Part shown: in pieces, positions 11,193-21,435 of the stretch
How positions within the stretch are numbered: the stretch's first letter is position 1
Layout of the letters: the number at the start of each line of letters is the position of its first letter
NCBI RefSeq assembly: GCF_020541265.1
Contig: NZ_CP045925.1
Location: forward strand, 62,001-126,000
DNA length: 64,000 nucleotides
Reading direction: 5' to 3'
From: Profftia lariciata
GTDB lineage: Bacteria > Pseudomonadota > Gammaproteobacteria > Enterobacterales > Enterobacteriaceae
Translations under genes and position numbers: made by a program
Notes under the pieces: model-generated
Seen by the model: only the letters and a program-made list of their open reading frames with translations
Databases searched by the model: none
Told to the model about the DNA's origin: nothing

Positions 11193-11825
11193 TTAGAGAA
11201 AAACTTTTTTATATTGACATAGATCTTCTATAATACAAGAACTACAATTAGGTTTATATGCTTTACAAGTGTATTTACCATGTAGAATAAACCAATTATG
11301 GCAATGTAGTTTAAATTTTTGAGGTACTCGTTTCATTAATTGATGTTCTATCTCATATGTATATTTACCACTTACAAAACCTGTACGTTTACAAATACGC
11401 ATTACATGAGTATCTACAGCGATAACAGGCCAATTAAAAGCAGTATTAAGTACTACATTGGCTGTTTTTCTTCCTACTCCAGGAAGGGCTTCTAGTGCTG
11501 CTCGATTGTTCGGTACTATTCCATGGTACTTGCTTAATAAAATACGACAAGTTTTTACGATATTTTCTGCTTTTTTATTATATAGTCCGATATTATTAAT
11601 ATATTTTTTTATATTATCAATACCTAAATTTATAAGATCGTTGGGACTATGAGCAACTTTATAAAGTTGCGATGTAGCTTTATTTACGCTTATATCTGTT
11701 GTTTGTGCTGATAATAATACAGCTATGAGTAGCTCAAAATGAGTATTATATATAAGCTCAGTTTTTGGATTTGGATTTTTTTCTTGTAATCTTTGAAGAA
11801 TTAATATACGTTTTTTCTGATGCAT
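11193..11825 (-). CDS. nth: endonuclease III (base-excision repair glycosylase/AP lyase)
   Basis: Removes oxidised pyrimidines from DNA and cleaves the resulting abasic site. The 210-residue protein has the same numbering as E. coli Nth (211). The helix-hairpin-helix LPGVGRKTANVV carries catalytic Lys120, Asp138 lies in VDTH, and the [4Fe-4S] cysteines are at 187, 194, 197 and 203 (C-X6-C-X2-C-X5-C). All catalytic residues are present, so the gene should be active. The start is set by collinearity from residue 1. In E. coli nth ends the rsx operon; no rsx gene remains upstream here. It is one of two base-excision glycosylases in the window; the other, ung, is frameshifted. Confidence 0.96.
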   Translation of the reverse strand: MHQKKRILILQRLQEKNPNPKTELIYNTHFELLIAVLLSAQTTDISVNKATSQLYKVAHSPNDLINLGIDNIKKYINNIGLYNKKAENIVKTCRILLSKYHGIVPNNRAALEALPGVGRKTANVVLNTAFNWPVIAVDTHVMRICKRTGFVSGKYTYEIEHQLMKRVPQKFKLHCHNWFILHGKYTCKAYKPNCSSCIIEDLCQYKKVFL

Positions 11826-13224
11826 TTGTTTAATTATTTATATAAGTTAACATTATTTTTTATTATAAATAATGTATAATAACAAATATGCTTAATAGTT
11901 GTATGCAAATGTAATATATTATATTTATTATTTTCATCTATAAAATACAAAATTTTAGTCAATGATTATATGTGATTATAGTAATAATTAGTTTAAATAT
12001 GTTGAATTTTCAAAAAAATTTAATGTGATATATGATATTAATTGCTCTTTTTTTAAAAATAATGTTGATAACATGTATTTAATATATATAGTATTGCATA
12101 TTAATTAAATTAATAATAGTTATTTTAAGTTAATAAAATATTATAAATAATTAAGACGTTCATTATAAAATATTATCTATAAGAAGTATTATGCAATAAA
12201 TATTTTTAATTAATTTTAGAAAATTAAATAAAAAAATAATTTAATTAGATATTTTAAATATTACAAAATATTATCAATATACTATTTTTTTATAAAAAAT
12301 ATTAAATTTTAATTAAAACAAGTAACTATATTTATTTTATTTAAGAAAATAGATAAATTTTATTTATCTGAATAATTTAATACTAATTCAATATTATAAA
12401 GTAAAAAATAATATATAAATATATAATTTCTGTATTAATAATAAATAAATCATATAATTTTTACATTAGGTATTTTGCGAATAGAAATAAACACAAAATA
12501 TTAATCTCATATAATAATTATTTATTGGTATAAATAATCATTATTAATAATTTTTACTAAGAATAGCTTATATTAATAATAAAAGAATAATTTAAGAATA
12601 TTAAAGATTTATGTATTTAATAGTTTATTAAAAATGCATTATATTTCGATATAAATATCAATTATTAACATAATATAATTTATTTATTGTTTTATTAAAA
12701 ATAAAATATTATTAATTAATAATTTTGCTAATTAATATATTTCTAATTATTACAAGGATAATTAAGCAAAATAGTACGTAAAATTATATAATTTTATTTA
12801 TATCTTATAAAGCAACCTATACTTAATAAGTATTTAACAAATTATTTTTATATATTTCATATATGTACTTAAAAAGATAATATATTCTAAATTTATTAAA
12901 AAATTTTACTAAAATTATTTTGCATTCTAATATTAATAATGACTTAAGCATTGTCTATATGTTTACTTAAAATAATTTATATTTATTAGTATATTATATA
13001 TTGTATATCATAATTAATAAATATTAAAATATTATATAATATATTGTAATAATTTTATATAATTATAAAATTAATCATTAATTATATATTTAAGATATTA
13101 ATAAAATTATTATTTGCGTATCTTTTAGTATAAGTTTATAATTATTATCATAGATATAATTTGTATTAGATTATGATTCTTAATGTAATGTACTTTGTAT
13201 ATCATATACTAGGAGTTTTTAATT
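11826..13224. other. gene-free spacer between nth and fpr
   Basis: Divergent promoters for nth and fpr must lie here but cannot be singled out in sequence this AT-rich. No remnant of rsxE or another gene could be recognised. Confidence 0.65.
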
Positions 13225-13971
13225 ATGACAAAATTAGTTACAGGTATAATTACTAAAGTGCAACATTGGACTAGTAATTTGTTTAGTATTACAGTGCAAG
13301 CACCAATCAATAATTTTATAGCAGGACAGTTTGCTAAACTTACTTTAATTATTAACGGTGAGCGTGTACAAAGAGCATATTCCTATGTTAATGCCCCTAA
13401 TAATAATAATTTAGAGTTTTATATAGTAACGATATTAAATGGTAAATTAAGTCCATATTTACATAAACTGCAAATAGGAGATAATATACAAATTAGTAAA
13501 GAGTCTTCTGGATTCTTTATTTTAGATGAAATTACTACATGTAAAAATATTTGGATGTTAGCAACTGGTACTGGGTTAGGACCATATTTATCTATTTTGC
13601 AAGAAGGAAAAGATCTTGATCGCTTTCAGAATATTGTGTTAGTTCATGCGGTACGTTTTTTACAGGATTTAAGTTATTTAGCATTGATGCAAGATCTTAA
13701 ACAGCGCTATAAAGGCAAATTACGTATTCAAACTGTTATTAGTCGTGAAAATGTTACGCAATCTTTATATGGAAGATTACCCATGCTTATTCAAAATGGT
13801 TTACTAGAATCTTCTGTAGGGTTAACAATTCATTCAAATAATAGTCATATAATGATGTGTGGTAATCCTCAAATGGTACGTGATACTAAACAAGTATTAC
13901 AAGATACGCGTGGAATGGTAAAACATTTGCGTCGTCAGCCAGGTCATATTACTAGTGAACATTATTGGTAA
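13225..13971 (+). CDS. fpr: ferredoxin/flavodoxin-NADP+ reductase
   Basis: FAD enzyme that passes electrons from NADPH to flavodoxin or ferredoxin, supplying iron-sulfur and radical enzymes. The 248-residue protein has exactly the E. coli length. The FAD motif RAYSYVN is at 50-56, the NADP-binding LATGTGLGPYLSIL begins at 112, CGNPQMV follows near 214, and the terminal EHYW carries the C-terminal Trp that stacks on FAD. The start is supported by AGGAG at 13211-13215, nine bases before the ATG. The neighbouring tpiA is convergent. Retention fits a need for reduced flavodoxin/ferredoxin, for example by the radical-SAM enzyme LipA encoded at 33.7 kb (inference). Confidence 0.96.
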   Translation: MTKLVTGIITKVQHWTSNLFSITVQAPINNFIAGQFAKLTLIINGERVQRAYSYVNAPNNNNLEFYIVTILNGKLSPYLHKLQIGDNIQISKESSGFFILDEITTCKNIWMLATGTGLGPYLSILQEGKDLDRFQNIVLVHAVRFLQDLSYLALMQDLKQRYKGKLRIQTVISRENVTQSLYGRLPMLIQNGLLESSVGLTIHSNNSHIMMCGNPQMVRDTKQVLQDTRGMVKHLRRQPGHITSEHYW

Positions 13972-13997
13972 TGTTTCAAAGAGAATCTATTATACAT

Positions 13998-14035
13998 ATT
14001 ACTTTAATTATCTATAAAAAATAATTTAAAGTAAT
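13998..14035 (+). terminator. AT-rich hairpin after fpr
   Basis: Arms ATTACTTTAA-TTAT (13998-14011) and ATAATTTAAAGTAAT (14021-14035) pair with a single bulge, 26 bases after the fpr stop. There is no strong T-run after it, so terminator activity is plausible but unproven. Confidence 0.5.
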
Positions 14036-15059
14036 TTAACTTCTAAAAAATATATTTTTAAAAACTATATTTTATCAGTATAATTATTATTAATTAATAA
14101 ATATTAATTATTTTATTATTAATAATAAAATTTATTTAAATATTAGGTCTGTTTAAATAATATTTATTAACATTACATAAATAATATTATTATATAATTA
14201 GTTAATTAAGAATATATTTCAGTTATATTACAAATAATAAAATGATTAATATAATTTTATTAAAATAATAATATTAGTCATGGTTTAAGTAGTAAGAAAT
14301 ATATTTATAATTAAATATAATATAATTTTTATAATAGTTATAATTTTTAAAATTTTCATTATTAATATATATAATATTATTAATATAATTTTTATGTATC
14401 TTATTATTTGATAATAAATTATATAATAATTTTTTTTAAAATAAAATATATTCATTTTATCATATAATCTATATATTATTAGTTATATTAAAATATTAAG
14501 TAATACTAATATAAAAGTTATTACATATAATAATGTATTATATTATGCTAAATCTTTTATTATACATTATTTTTTATTAAAATAGCTTAATAATATATTA
14601 CGTTATTAAATATTATAATTATTTTTATTTTTTATATTATTATTTAGTTAATTGAATTAATATCATACTTACTATCTAGTTTGTTGTTTAAGATAAAATG
14701 TAATAATTGTTATTATTAAAAAATATTTTACTAAATACAAGGGCATTATCGTTATATGATTATGTCAATTACTATGGTTTTATAAACATTTTATAATTAC
14801 TACACTAATGTTTAAAAAATTGAAGTTATTAAATAATATATATGTTAGTATAGCATGATAATATATAAATAATATAATTTTATTATAGAAAGAATATATT
14901 ATTTATATATGCAATAAATATTATATATCATATATACTATTTTTATTTATTAATATCATTATAGTAGTCAATAATTAATCTTTAATAAAAAAATTAAAAT
15001 ACCTTATAGAAGGTTGTAATGTTAAAATAAAAAAATATTTTATATTATACTGAATTATT

Positions 15060-15153
15060 AAAATATCTCTGATAGAGATCAAAGAGATATTATAATCGTT
15101 TAAAGATTATTGTATTTATCTTGAAAAATAAAAGTTTTAAGATAAATACAATA
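15060..15153 (-). terminator. two hairpins downstream of tpiA
   Basis: A perfect 15-base stem (15108-15122 with 15139-15153; arms read TATTGTATTTATCTT and complement) with a 16-base loop begins 51 bases beyond the tpiA stop. A second stem (AATATCTCT near 15061 with AGAGATATT near 15083) follows. For the minus-strand tpiA this is the expected terminator place. The T-run is weak, so the long AT stem itself would have to do the work. Confidence 0.6.
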
Positions 15154-15203
15154 TTAACATTATACATCTATAAAAAAATAAATAATTATTTATCTATATA
15201 ATT

Positions 15204-15962
15204 TTATTTACAAGATTTAACAATTAGAGCAAAAGTATCAGCTTTTAGAGATGCATTTCCTACTAATGCGCCATCAATATCTGGCTGCATAAATAGTTCA
15301 GCAGCATTTATAGAATTGACAGATCCACCGTATTGTATTAAAATTTCTTGAGCAGCTTTAATATTATATTGAGCAATATGGTTACGAATAAATTTATGTA
15401 TATCTTGAGCTTGCTTCGGGGTAGCAGATTTACCAGTACCAATGGCCCATACTGGTTCGTATGCTATAACTACATCTGTAAAAATATCAGATGTGCCTAA
15501 GATTTTTAATATTGAATCTAGTTGATGTGCACAAACTATATAAGTACTACCAGATTTTCTTTGTGCTTCTGTTTCACCAATACATAAAATAGGTATTAAC
15601 CCCATTTCTTTTACTGCAATAAATTTTTTTGCAATTAAAATATCATTTTCTTTATGAAGAGTACGTCGTTCAGAATGACCTATAATAATATATTTAACCC
15701 CAATATCTTTTAACATTTGTACAGAAGTTTCTCCTGTAAAAGCACCAATTGTATTAATATCAACATTCTGTGCAGCTAATAATATATTCGACCCTACTAA
15801 AGCATGCGCAGCGCGTTCTAAATAAACCATTGGTGGAGCGATAACTACTGTACAAGAAACTATTATTTGATCAAGTTCTTGACGTATCTTAAGAATTAAT
15901 TCATTAACCATATTCTGGTTACCATTTAACTTCCAATTTCCTATTATAATTGATTTGCGCAT
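15204..15962 (-). CDS. tpiA: triosephosphate isomerase
   Basis: Interconverts dihydroxyacetone phosphate and glyceraldehyde 3-phosphate in glycolysis. The TIM barrel is complete: GNWKLNG with catalytic Lys11, GHSERR with catalytic His96, and AYEPVWAIGTG with catalytic Glu169, followed by the mobile loop and QYGGSVN and GALVGNASL phosphate-binding segments. I chose the ATG at 15962 (protein starts MRKSIIIGNWK), which matches E. coli MRHPLVMGNWK. An in-frame ATG 24 bases upstream at 15986 would add eight residues without family support, although GGGA lies near it. The product is then 252 residues, about three shorter than in E. coli. Confidence 0.95.
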   Translation of the reverse strand: MRKSIIIGNWKLNGNQNMVNELILKIRQELDQIIVSCTVVIAPPMVYLERAAHALVGSNILLAAQNVDINTIGAFTGETSVQMLKDIGVKYIIIGHSERRTLHKENDILIAKKFIAVKEMGLIPILCIGETEAQRKSGSTYIVCAHQLDSILKILGTSDIFTDVVIAYEPVWAIGTGKSATPKQAQDIHKFIRNHIAQYNIKAAQEILIQYGGSVNSINAAELFMQPDIDGALVGNASLKADTFALIVKSCK

Positions 15963-18871
15963 TATTTTTCCAATTTTAGAAGACATAATAATCCCAATTT
16001 ATTTAATTGGTATATTTAAGTATTACGTATTATTTTATTATTAATTATATCAACTGATATAATTAGTTCATGATAATATCATATTACGTTATTAAATATT
16101 TATTTTAATGAAGATTAAATTAAATATAATTTATTAAGATAATATTATACACAATATATATTAATATCATAATCATATTAGTATAATTATGTATCAAGAT
16201 ATAACAATAATATACTTTATTCGATTTAGTTAGTGTATTTAAGATACATAAAATATTTATATCATATTAATATTAAAATAGTTTTTTTAAAACAAAATGA
16301 ATTTTATTTAAAATATCTTGCATTATAGATAAATAATAAAAATTATATTTTTAATATTTATTAAATTTATACTATTTTTAATAAAATAATAATTTTATTA
16401 TTATTTTTGCTTTAAAAATATTTAATAAATACTTTATAATTTTTATATTATATTTTTGTATATTAATATATTATATAGCTATATAATATTCTATATTACA
16501 TGTAATATACTCTTTTATAAAATAAGAGTTATAATAAATAAATTATTTATTTTATTATACTTGAATAATTATATTAAATAATTAATTTTTAAAAAAATTT
16601 TAAGATAAAATTATTTTTATATAAAGATATATAATAGAATGTATATAATTATATTTAAGTGTTATCTGTTGTTTGAAATTAGTAAATAATATGTTGATAT
16701 TAATAATTATTTATTATTAAAAAATATAGATTATTATATGTAATTGATATGCAATATAGAATATTAATAAATTATAAAATCTATATAACCTATATAATTA
16801 GTAATTAATATATACTATATTTTAAAGATTTTTAATTTCAACTAAATATAATTAGTAAGTTAATTCTGAAAGTATATAAAATAATAATTTTTATGAAGTA
16901 GTATAAGTTATTATCAATATAATTAATATTATATTTTAATATTTAATTTGAGAAAAATAATATAATTATATTATTATTATAATAATATAGATTTATTATC
17001 TTTAGTATATTAATAATATATATGTATGTATTATTATTTAAATAATATGATCAATAAAATAGTGAATTTCATGATAATTAAATGAAGTGATATATAGTTA
17101 ATAAAGTAGATTTTTCATAAAAAATTAAATATTTGATAAAAAATAATATAGGTACTTAATGTGCGGTAGTAGTTTATTTGAATACTTATAAAAATTAAAT
17201 AATTAATATAATGATTTTATAAATTAATGATATTTTATATATTAGACATATAAGTTAATATATTAGATATATCAATATAACTATAATGATGATATATTTT
17301 TTATATATATGTATTAAATAATACATATATATTAAATAAATGAATCTTAAGGCAATACCAAACGATAATAGTAATTATATATTTTTATTTTTATCTATTA
17401 GAATATATTAATATATTTTTTAATAATTATAAATTATATAATTGCATTGATTTATAAGGCATAATATAATTTTTTATAAAACCAGAGGTAATAATTAACA
17501 AATTTATTATATATTATTATAATAACTATTTTGTATGTAATGTTAATGTTATATCTTAATTTTTATATTAAAATATTTTTTATTTTTTATTGATCTATAT
17601 AATATATATAAAATATTATACTACTTTTAAATATCTATATTAATTTATTAAATTATCTTAACATATAATTACATACTCAATTATGTATATAATTCTTTTA
17701 GAGAATACAGTATAATTAATTAATATTGTTATATTTATTTCAATTATATTCAATAATTAACTTATTAAATAATAAAAAATATTTTTTAATAAAAAATCTT
17801 AATTAGTTATCATATAGTCAATATATCTTATTTACTTAGTAACTTATATGATATATAATATTCTAATATTATATTAGAATAATAAATATAAATAATTTAG
17901 CATATTTTATATTAGTATAAAAATATTAGTATATGTGTTATTATATTAATTTTTAGTAAAAACGTTTTACTTATTGATCTTTAATGAATTTTGAAATTTA
18001 CTTAGTAAACAAAAAAATATTTTTTATTCTATTATTTATTAATACATTATAATTTAGTAATAACAATTTTGCAATTAATAAATGATTGTTGTATTATCCA
18101 ATCAATCTTAATAATATATATATTAATTATAGTGATAGATTTTTTATATTTAAAAATTTTTTTAAGAAATATTATTCTATTATATAATGATTAATATATT
18201 TTTTAAAAACTAATTATTAGTATATTAATAATAACAGCATATATAAGGTATTTAGCATTCATTATACTGAATAACATTTAAATAATTATTTTATCTTATT
18301 TATATTATTAGCATAATAAATTATATCATATAATTAGTCTATATTAATATAAAATATATAAAAAATATTAATTTTGTTATTGAGCATTATCATGAAAAAA
18401 TATTATTAAATAATAATAAACGTAATGAATGACTCTCTTAATTATACAAAATATTTAATGGTTATTTATATAAATAAATTTTAATAAGAATTTTCTTATT
18501 ATAAGAATAGTACTTATACTACCATGAGTAATACTTGAATAAACAGGTATATAATTTTTATAAAAATATTAAATAATTATTATTTATCATAGTATTAAAA
18601 ATTATAGTATTTTTAAATACATAAGTTATTTATTAGATTAATAATCTTATATTTTTAAAAAGTTTTTATTATTATGCTATTTATAATTAGTTTATATAAA
18701 TTACATATGCTATAATACAATAATTAATTATGATAAGTAATAATGTTCAAAAAAATTTATTACTGATAATAATAAAAATAATTAATAAATAAAAAATTAT
18801 TTATTAATAATGTTTATCTATTATACAAATAAATAAGTTATTATTTACATAAGTAAGTTTTATCACTATTT
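15963..18871. other. 2.9-kb gene-free spacer before tRNA-Trp
   Basis: No gene recognised on either strand. Minor less AT-rich patches occur at about 17155-17190 and 17340-17375, but neither can be aligned to anything. The tRNA promoter should lie at the right end and is not distinguishable. Confidence 0.65.
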
Positions 18872-18944
18872 AGGGGCGTAGCTCAGTTGGTAGAGCACCG
18901 GTCTCCAAAACCGGGTGTCGCGAGTTCAAATCTCTCCGCCCCTG
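18872..18944 (+). tRNA. trpT: tRNA-Trp (anticodon CCA)
   Basis: A complete cloverleaf with anticodon loop CTCCAAA reads UGG. The acceptor AGGGGCG pairs with CGCCCCT and the anticodon stem is CCGGT with ACCGG. D-arm GCTC-AGTTGGTA-GAGC and T-loop TTCAAAT are regular, and the discriminator is G73. The sequence is close to E. coli tRNA-Trp. Two oddities: the T-stem GCGAG/CTCTC has a C50-U64 mismatch where E. coli has a G-U pair, and the next three bases are CAA, so the 3' CCA is not encoded and must be added by a tRNA nucleotidyltransferase. No rRNA operon or other tRNA is adjacent. Confidence 0.97.
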
Positions 18945-20466
18945 CAATATAATATTTTTAATTTTGTTGTAATATTAAAATATAAATCCATAATATTGTG
19001 TAGTATATTTAATACAAACTTAATAAGTTTTAATTATTAAAAATAATATTTTTATTAAATTAAATTTTTTAACTTAAATTCAGCAAATAATATATTATTT
19101 TCTGTTAAAAATATTGTTATATTGATACATTATTATTGTAAATATTATTAAATTAAAAATTTATTATAGTTAGATCATTTATCTACTGTACTATACAATA
19201 ATACCTTAAAAATATTATAAATATAATATTCTGTTAACACATAATATAATTATTTTGATTAATATATTACAAACAAATACGATATTTATGTGTTTATATT
19301 AATAGTAATGAATATATTATCAAGTAGTTATGATATCTGATATAACATTTGTATATTACATAATACTAATTAAGTGTTTTATTATAATGATAAATTTTTA
19401 ATATTAATATTTTTAGTTAAGTTACAATACTTAAATTAATTAGTAAATATATTAAGAATAGAACTAGAAATACTAAAAATTATAATATTAATTATATATA
19501 ACATTATTTATTATTAATAATTATTTGATAAATAAAATAAAAAATATAAAGTAAAGATTGTATAAATTGTTATAATTTGTTATATATAATTAATATATCT
19601 TATTAAATAGATTAACTATAATACCAGATACATTATAAATTTTAATTTAAAAGATAATATATAAATATTAATATATATGCAATTAAATTAGATAGTAACT
19701 TATTTTAATATATTACTTTTTATAAGTATAATGATCATAACATTAATACATAATATTATAATTTAATTTTAATATCTTAATTAATAATTTATGATATATA
19801 TTGTTAATAATAATTAATGTGTTTATTTATTAGTAATATATAGTATATGATATTTAATATTTATTTATAATCATATTAATTTAATATAATAAAATACATA
19901 ATTACATACCAATTTAATATATTACAAATAAAATACTTTTGTTATTAGTATAATCCTCAACATTAAAAAATGTTACAAAATTATGAAATAATAATTTTCT
20001 GATTAAATAATTATAATCATTATTTTAGATTACATAAAATAAATGTATATAATTTTAATATTATCTTTTATCAATAAATAAGTATTTCTTTATGTAAGAT
20101 ATTTATTTAATATATAGTCATATAATAATATTTTATAACTTGAGTAACTTGATTAATATATATTAATTTTATTATTATAACATAATATTTATATATTATA
20201 TAAAATTCTTACAATATCTCTTAATATAATTCAACATAATAAATATGTTTGCATATAATATATATACCTATATATACCTATATATACTTATAGTAAGTAT
20301 AATATATTAAAAAAGAATAACACAATATATAATTGTTAGTAGATTATATATAATTTTATTATAAATAAATTATTTAGTACAAGAAGTCATTAATAATATT
20401 TAATTATATATGATATACAATCAATAACATTATAAATATAATATTACTAATTTATTTATAATGAAA
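18945..20466. other. gene-free spacer between tRNA-Trp and rluD
   Basis: The only structure seen is a 10-base tandem repeat near its right end. In E. coli rluD is followed by pgeF (yfiH) and clpB; no trace of either could be read. Confidence 0.65.
20259..20290. repeat. tandem repeat, unit TATATACCTA x3
   Basis: Two exact copies of TATATACCTA (20261-20270, 20271-20280) and a third with one change (TATATACTTA, 20281-20290). This is a simple slippage repeat in spacer DNA. Confidence 0.85.
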
Positions 20467-21435
20467 TTATATATTTTTTATATAATTAATATCTGTCCGT
20501 AATACATTAATTAATTCAATCATATCTCTAGGTAATGGAGCATGCCATTCCATATGTACTCCACTAATAGGATGATATAAGCGTAACATTGTTGCATGTA
20601 GTGCTTGACGATCAAAATTATTTAGTACATATAAAAGTTCTTTGGATGCTCCTTTAGGAGGTCTAGGACGACCTATATATATATTATCTCCAACAAGTGG
20701 ATACCCGATATGTGCCATATGCACACGTATTTGATGCGTACGGCCAGTTTCTAAACGTAAACATAAACGCGTATGCATACGAAATTTTTCCATAATACGA
20801 TAATGCGTAATTGCTGGTTTACCTAAATGACTTACAGTCATATGTGTACGTTTTATAGGATGTCGAGCGATAGGATCTTTTATTGTTTTACTACCTGTAG
20901 TCATTATACCCATTGCTATAGCTTCATATTCACGTGTAATTTTGCATCTCTGTAATGCTTGAATTAAATTAGTCTGAGCAATTAAATTTTTTGCTACGAC
21001 CATCAAACCTGTAGTATTTTTATCTAATCGATGTACAATACCTGCACGCGGTAAATGAACACTATATGGATAGTGATATAATAATGCATTGAGCATAGTA
21101 TCATTTTTATGACCAGCACCAGGATGTACTACTAAGTTATGTGGTTTATAAATTACTACAATATCATTATCTTCATAGATAATATTTAAAGGAATGTTTT
21201 GTGGTTTCCAAGTTTTTTCTTCTATTAATGCATTAATAATAATTTTTTGACCACCTAAAACTTTTTCTTTAGGTTTTTTGATAATTTTACCGTTAATTTG
21301 AACTCGTTCATCTAATATCCATTTTTTTATACAAGATCGTGAATAATCAGGAAATAATTGAGCTAAAGATTGATCTAGACGATAACCTAATTGTGATTCT
21401 ATTATTGTTGCAGTTAGTTTTATTTCTTGTGTCAT
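20467..21435 (-). CDS. rluD: 23S rRNA pseudouridine(1911/1915/1917) synthase
   Basis: Makes three pseudouridines in helix 69 of 23S rRNA, at the ribosomal subunit bridge. The 322-residue protein is close to E. coli RluD (326). An N-terminal S4-like RNA-binding domain (about 17-75) is followed by the RluA-family catalytic domain. The catalytic Asp138 lies in GIVHRLDKNTTGL, and GRTHQIRVH is at 231-239. The start is collinear with E. coli; the Shine-Dalgarno (AAGAAC) is weak. It lies next to pheA as in E. coli, where bamD and raiA stand between; neither is readable here. Confidence 0.95.
   Translation of the reverse strand: MTQEIKLTATIIESQLGYRLDQSLAQLFPDYSRSCIKKWILDERVQINGKIIKKPKEKVLGGQKIIINALIEEKTWKPQNIPLNIIYEDNDIVVIYKPHNLVVHPGAGHKNDTMLNALLYHYPYSVHLPRAGIVHRLDKNTTGLMVVAKNLIAQTNLIQALQRCKITREYEAIAMGIMTTGSKTIKDPIARHPIKRTHMTVSHLGKPAITHYRIMEKFRMHTRLCLRLETGRTHQIRVHMAHIGYPLVGDNIYIGRPRPPKGASKELLYVLNNFDRQALHATMLRLYHPISGVHMEWHAPLPRDMIELINVLRTDINYIKNI

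Larger units (their letters stand above)
13972..15203. other. gene-free spacer between the convergent fpr and tpiA
   Basis: It holds the fpr hairpin at its left end and two tpiA-side hairpins at its right end. A patch at about 14738-14790 is less AT-rich but gives no readable homology. Confidence 0.65.

Noticed and set aside
11458..11652. 64-codon plus-strand frame
   Set aside because: Antisense shadow of nth.
20259..20290. Possible CRISPR-like direct repeats
   Set aside because: Units are 10 bases with no spacers; a simple slippage repeat. No other regularly spaced repeats or cas genes occur in the window.
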